Shown piece by piece: positions 60,719 through 64,000 of a stretch of DNA of 64,000 nucleotides; position 1 is the first letter of the stretch, and each line of letters starts with the position of its first letter. The notes below the pieces were generated by a model, which did not search any database, was not told the DNA's origin, and saw only the letters and a list, made by a program, of their open reading frames with translations. The position numbers and the translations under genes were made by a program. The DNA comes from Ectobacillus sp. JY-23 (GTDB taxonomy: Bacteria; Bacillota; Bacilli; Bacillales; Bacillaceae_G): the NCBI RefSeq assembly GCF_023022965.1, contig NZ_CP095462.1, forward strand, positions 186,001 through 250,000, read 5' to 3'.

Positions 60719-61263
60719 ATGAAGTATGTATGTTTAGTATTGCTTTCTTGTTTGTTGTTAATGGTCGGGTGTCAGTCAAATGAAAAATCGGCGTTAGATG
60801 ATAGCACACTCACGTTACAAACAGCCCCAAAAGAAGTAAACCCAAAACATTATGAACTTGTTTCATTAGAAAAGGCAAAAGAAGTCATTCCGTTTACTGT
60901 GAAGTTCCCCGTAGATATTCCTGAAGATTACAAAGCAATTCAAGAGGTAGATATTCAAGATTGGGGAAAGAAAAAATAGCAATAGAAATGAAGATACTTT
61001 CTAAAGACCCACAACAAAAGGGAGTCGGAATATACACATTGCGAATTGCAAACTTTACTGATGTTGCTTCTAGCATGATTGAACAAAAGGAATACGAAAG
61101 AACAGTAAAATTACAAAGCGGAACAACTGCATATTATAAAAACGGACAGATATTCTGGAAAGAAGCCAGTTTGGAATATCATATACAATACCTTCCCTTA
61201 CCTGACGGCAAAGATACAGATAAACTAGAAAGTGTAATTGATATGGCAAATCAAATGGAATAA
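60719..61263 (+). pseudogene. Lipoprotein gene split by a frameshift
   Basis: ATG 60719 follows AAGGGGGG. The signal peptide ends LLLMVGC. The first frame ends KAIQEVDIQDWGKKK; the next frame carries on with GKEKIAIEMKILSKDPQQKG and ends DTDKLESVIDMANQME. One G missing in TGGGGAAAG (60962-60965) explains the shift. The joined product, about 181 residues, looks like a DUF4367-type lipoprotein. Real mutation or assembly error. Confidence 0.65.
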
Positions 61264-61581
61264 AGTCAATTCTGTGTCATTGTATGTGCAAAAATATTAC
61301 AAAAGTAGAACATGCCAATTCGATGGATTATATTTTAGAAGGGTGCGGCGCAATTACAAATACTCAGCTATTGTTTACAGTTCTTAAAGATTAATAAAGT
61401 TGAAAAGAGGGAATTTTCTTTTAGTAAAGGTGCTGTTAAAGGAAAATATTGATAGTCAATATTCGATAAAAAGGCTGTGTCATTTGACAGTCCTTTTACA
61501 TTCTTGCTCCAATATAACCATCGTTAGTTCCATAAGAAATAAGAAAGTTCTTCATATGAAGAACTCTTAAAAATTAAAAAC
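61264..61581. other. Intergenic stretch with two hairpins
   Basis: A 23-codon frame (MDYILEGCGAITNTQLLFTV, near 61322) lacks a ribosome site. A hairpin AAAAAGG-CTGT / ACAG-TCCTTTT at 61467-61498 looks like a terminator. GTTCTTC/GAAGAAC at 61547-61566 probably ends the minus-strand gene at 61582. Confidence 0.4.
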
Positions 61582-61743
61582 CTATTGCGAAGGGCCACCA
61601 TCGCTTGGTGGAAGTGTATTAGATTTTGTACGTTCCAATTCTTGTAATTGATAATCAGTCAGTTTCTGCGATGGGTTGTTTTTTGGTCTCGTTAATCCAA
61701 TAATAATAAATACAACTATCATACCTACAATCACCCATATCAT
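61582..61743 (-). CDS. Small membrane protein (53 aa)
   Basis: ATG with AAAGGATGTG before it. One helix (MIWVIVGMIVVFIIIGL) is followed by a polar tail RPKNNPSQKLTDYQLQELER and TLPPSDGGPSQ. A hairpin follows the stop. Single-span micro-protein of unknown role, too short for most gene callers. Confidence 0.58.
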   Translation of the reverse strand: MIWVIVGMIVVFIIIGLTRPKNNPSQKLTDYQLQELERTKSNTLPPSDGGPSQ

Positions 61744-61900
61744 TATTAAACACATCCTTTGAATAATAATTTCTCATTATTTTATTATGTGTGTTAAAAT
61801 ATCCTTAATGAAATTTTATTCCATATAAAACCTATTAATCCTTCTTTTGTTAAAATATACTGTCGTTAAGTTAAAAAAGTGAAGATCCCCATCAAATTCA

Positions 61901-62002
61901 GATCCGAAAAGAATGAGCGATGTGGTACGGGAGGAGATTCATCGTCAAGTCAATCGTTTTGTACAATCTGACACACAAGTCGTATGTGAAAAAGGGGCAT
62001 AA
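61901..62002 (+). pseudogene. Second copy of the TnsD-like 3' end
   Basis: The frame reads DPKRMSDVVREEIHRQVNRF, then VQSDTQVVCEKGA and stop, homologous to 60471-60570. Homology continues through the noncoding AGTAGTAATTGTAG and CATATAACGGAGAGAAGGAG to the start of a small lipoprotein gene in both copies. Only the last 33 codons remain. Confidence 0.7.
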
Positions 62003-62059
62003 ATGAAGTGCATGTAAAAGTAGTAATTGTAGACATATAACGGAGAGAAGGAGAGGAAT

Positions 62060-62176
62060 ATGAAAGCTTTACTGGTTACAACTAGGTTCATACCCATGTT
62101 GTTTGTAAGCATGACAGCTTGTTCCAAAGAAACTAACAAAGCAATTGATAGAAAGGAATATTATTGGGGGGCTTAA
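62060..62176 (+). CDS. Small lipoprotein (38 aa)
   Basis: ATG 62060 with AAGGAGAGG before it. The signal pept ide RFIPMLFVSMTAC ends at Cys21; the mature part is only CSKETNKAIDRKEYYWGA. A relic of the same start (MKALVATAIY, 60626-60658) follows the first TnsD copy. It may itself be a shortened gene. Confidence 0.5.
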   Translation: MKALLVTTRFIPMLFVSMTACSKETNKAIDRKEYYWGA

Positions 62177-62206
62177 GTGAATACACATGGTAAACTTTAA
62201 CTATTG

Positions 62207-62418
62207 ATGGTTGGTATTTGTATATTACTTTCCTTTTTCATCAATGGAAAGTATGCAGGCATGTTCCTGTAATAGTCAGTATACTTTCGATAACCGGGGT
62301 TATTTTTGCTGTCCTATCAAAAAAACGGACGAATATCATTCTTGGTGTAGTTCTAAATAGTGCTACATTGGTTTTCTTTTTCTTTTTGTTGCTGGCAATG
62401 GGGATTGGTGAAGTATAA
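62207..62418 (+). pseudogene. Small membrane protein split by a frameshift
   Basis: Frame one gives MVGICILLSFFINGKYAGMF and stops; another frame continues PVIVSILSITGVIFAVLSKK, then NIILGVVLNSATLVFFFFLL and LAMGIGEV. One missing base near 62264 would join them into a two-helix protein of about 70 residues. No clear ribosome site. Confidence 0.45.
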
Positions 62419-62439
62419 TTGGACAATATAGACCAAATT

Positions 62440-62466
62440 AACGACTCAGATATGGGTCGTTTTTTC
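62440..62466 (+). terminator. Terminator after the split membrane gene
   Basis: AACGACTC / GGGTCGTT (one wobble), loop AGATAT, T run. Confidence 0.72.
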
Positions 62467-62759
62467 TATGCTACTTTTAATGATTTCATAATGGTTTGTG
62501 TTGGATTTTGGTAAACGGAAATAAGCATCTGCTCCAAACGGTTCTCAAATGTTATTTGCTTTTCGATTTCGAGCTGTGGGAACCAATAAAAATAACTGTA
62601 TAACGTTAATGGCTCCATTCCTAATGGAAACAATTTTTAAACCGATTCAAAGGTATCGCAACGAAATAGCTCGACCACTACCTAGCCTCCTTTTGTTTGT
62701 GGATAGTGTGAATGGAATCTGCAAAATCTATCCGTAAGAACTTTACAGGAGTGAGCGTT

Positions 62760-63179
62760 GTGAAAAAAGTTATTGTTTTCTTTGTAATTGTATTCATATT
62801 TGCTGCAGATAACTTGGTTTATGCTAAATCTCCAGAACCAAAGGAAATTAAACCATATACAGAAGACTGGTACGTGACAACAGAAGATATTATTCGAGAC
62901 ATTATTTTTCCAGCTATTGATAAAAGGGTGATACAGGAGTATGGTGGAAGAGAAACTTCTGGTTTTGGTTGGCAGCAACAGAGGATTGTAAATATTGTGT
63001 ATAACAACAATCACTCTTATGATATTTCCTTAAAAATTCAAGTTCCAGAACGAAACGATGGACCAATTGAATTAAGAGAAGATCTGGTAAAAGTAAGAGT
63101 TTCTCCATCTTGTGATAGTCCTAAAATTGTGTGTAGTCACGGCTTTCATGTAGAAGTATTAGAATACCAGCATCAGTAA
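62760..63179 (+). CDS. Secreted hypothetical protein, DUF3888-like
   Basis: The protein has 139 residues from GTG 62760 (GGAGTGAGC before it). Signal peptide KKVIVFFVIVFIFAADNLVYA. Mature domain: DIIRDIIFPAIDKRVIQEYG, QQRIVNIVYNNNHSYDISLK, IQVPERNDGPIE and VKVRVSPSCDSP. The layout is like that of the protein at 57088, so both may be DUF3888. Function unknown. Confidence 0.58.
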   Translation: MKKVIVFFVIVFIFAADNLVYAKSPEPKEIKPYTEDWYVTTEDIIRDIIFPAIDKRVIQEYGGRETSGFGWQQQRIVNIVYNNNHSYDISLKIQVPERNDGPIELREDLVKVRVSPSCDSPKIVCSHGFHVEVLEYQHQ

Positions 63180-63679
63180 TAGGAAAAACGTTATCTTTAA
63201 TCGTTAGAACCTTGTTTATAGCAACGCTTGGTTTGTTGAACAAGAATGGGAGACCTCTACAAATTTTTATTAGAAAGCAAGTGTTTTGATCGGGGCTTAC
63301 ATCTACTTGAAATTCTATAAAATGTTACATATGATAATAGGGATTGGGTAAGAGGAGAGTAGTTAAGAATTGTGTAGGTCATTCTGTACCACAACATGAC
63401 CACATATTACTGTAACGTTTATGATCCACTTTCATCCCTCCGTACGTAATAGACAGCCATGAGTCTTAGCTTCTTTGATACATATAAGAACTTACGTTTG
63501 ATTTATTGTAAAATAAAACGCGTCATGCGTGCAAGAGTTGCTACGGTAGACGTTAGTGGAATTTTATCGCGTATAAGGAATGAAAACAGAGGGAAGTAGC
63601 GTCTTCTGAGCGCTATTGACTCATACTATATAAAAAAGCAGGGAAAAGAGGTATCGAGAGTGATAAAGGAGAAATTCAA
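63180..63679. other. Gene-poor stretch
   Basis: No frame with a ribosome site is visible. An 18-codon minus-strand frame (MKVDHKRYSNMWSCCGTE) abuts GGAGGG too closely to be initiated well. The promoter of the 63680 gene must lie at the right end. Confidence 0.4.
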
Positions 63680-63871
63680 ATGAACGGGTTAGAATGGACA
63701 CAATATAAAGCTAATTTCGATGCCGAGCCGCACAAAAAATTATTAGAGCAATACCATCATGTATTTCGTGCAGTGGATGGAGAGGCCGTGTATGAAATGA
63801 CAAGTCAAGGGTGTACGGTAGAAGAAATCCGGAAGTTGCTTGCAAGCTTTCATTCTACTACAAACCCATAA
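63680..63871 (+). CDS. Hypothetical small protein (63 aa)
   Basis: ATG with AAAGGAG eight bases before. Soluble and helical: MNGLEWTQYKANFDAEPHKK, LLEQYHHVFRAVDGEAVYEM, then TSQGCTVEEIRKLLASFH, a possible helix-turn-helix-like end, though no DNA-binding family is recognised. A long terminator hairpin follows. Confidence 0.58.
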   Translation: MNGLEWTQYKANFDAEPHKKLLEQYHHVFRAVDGEAVYEMTSQGCTVEEIRKLLASFHSTTNP

Positions 63872-63889
63872 CAAAAACCAGAAGCGTGT

Positions 63890-63948
63890 AAAATGTACCC
63901 TATAGGGTAGACAATTTAGAAAAGGTCTACCTGTAGGGTACATTTTTG
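63890..63948. terminator. Long stem terminator at the right end
   Basis: AAAATGTACCCTA / TAGGGTACATTTT and inner GGTAGAC / GTCTACC give about 20 bp with a small internal loop and a 12-base hairpin loop. Confidence 0.75.
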
Positions 63949-64000
63949 TATAAAAAGCTTATAGTTCCAGTAAGAAATAAACTAGATTATTTTTAGGTCA

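Noticed and set aside
60961-61263. Independent gene starting at MGKEKIAIEM
   Set aside because: It has no ribosome site and continues the lipoprotein frame exactly after a one-base shift.
62549-62737. 62-codon plus-strand frame
   Set aside because: No ribosome site and no coding character; it runs into the start of the gene at 62760.

Overview
The window reads as low-GC Bacillaceae chromosome, close in gene content to the Bacillus cereus group and its relatives. The evidence is the family set: TnrA, a four-gene glutamine ABC operon, YkvI, YcgR/YcgQ, CotH with CotG/ExsB-like coat proteins, YjcZ, GerW/YtfJ, SpoIIP, bacilliredoxin, YfmR, an arginyl T-box, and strong AGGAGG ribosome sites with frequent GTG and TTG starts. 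The species is not resolved; the assignment is inference.

Layout. 1-2.3 kb: 3' end of a PHB-depolymerase-type esterase, then a YuiF-type transporter behind a leader that encodes a short peptide ending in three His codons and a five-segment attenuator. 2.4-7 kb: nitrogen block, with tnrA and a TnrA box, an FbpA-like pair, an orphan SplA-like protein and glnQHMP. 7-15 kb: metal block, with a PerR-boxed Dps/MrgA, two COG0523 GTPases, ZnuA, Zur boxes and YcgRQ. 15-19 kb: MESH1-like HD hydrolase, NamA and OppA. 19-21.6 kb: spore-coat locus with two CotG-like Ser/Lys/Arg proteins, one built on 17 tandem 18-bp repeats, divergent from the coat kinase CotH. 22-31.8 kb: UptA, a shortened MOP flippase, CorA, AzlCD, a protein with a degenerate diadenylate-cyclase-like tail, YjcZ, a glucosidase remnant, two NAD(P) oxidoreductases and an HPr-like protein lacking the phospho-His. 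32-46 kb: SpoIIP, an M15 peptidase, NfeD/SPFH, MocR with GNAT, GerW, a methyltransferase, an AEC transporter, a DEAD-box helicase operon with a hairpin in its leader, MBL hydrolases and a glutathione peroxidase. 46-56 kb: housekeeping genes (YpgQ, YfmR, BI-1, SsbB, CvfC, YuxK, bacilliredoxin, YpiP, T-box-argS).

56-64 kb is different. It holds small lipoproteins and secreted proteins, a 308-bp duplicated lipoprotein segment, two copies of the 3' end of a TnsD-like transposition gene, several frameshifted genes and many short orphans. It looks like an eroded accessory region left by a Tn7-like element.

Regulatory logic seen directly includes nitrogen control by a TnrA box, zinc control by three Zur-like boxes, peroxide control by a PerR-like box, tRNA-Arg control of argS by a T-box, and a probable ribosome-dependent His attenuator on the transporter. 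Interspersed repeats with inverted ends, of a type common in Bacillaceae, occur at 12.6 and 21.8 kb, with a solo end at 37.8 kb.
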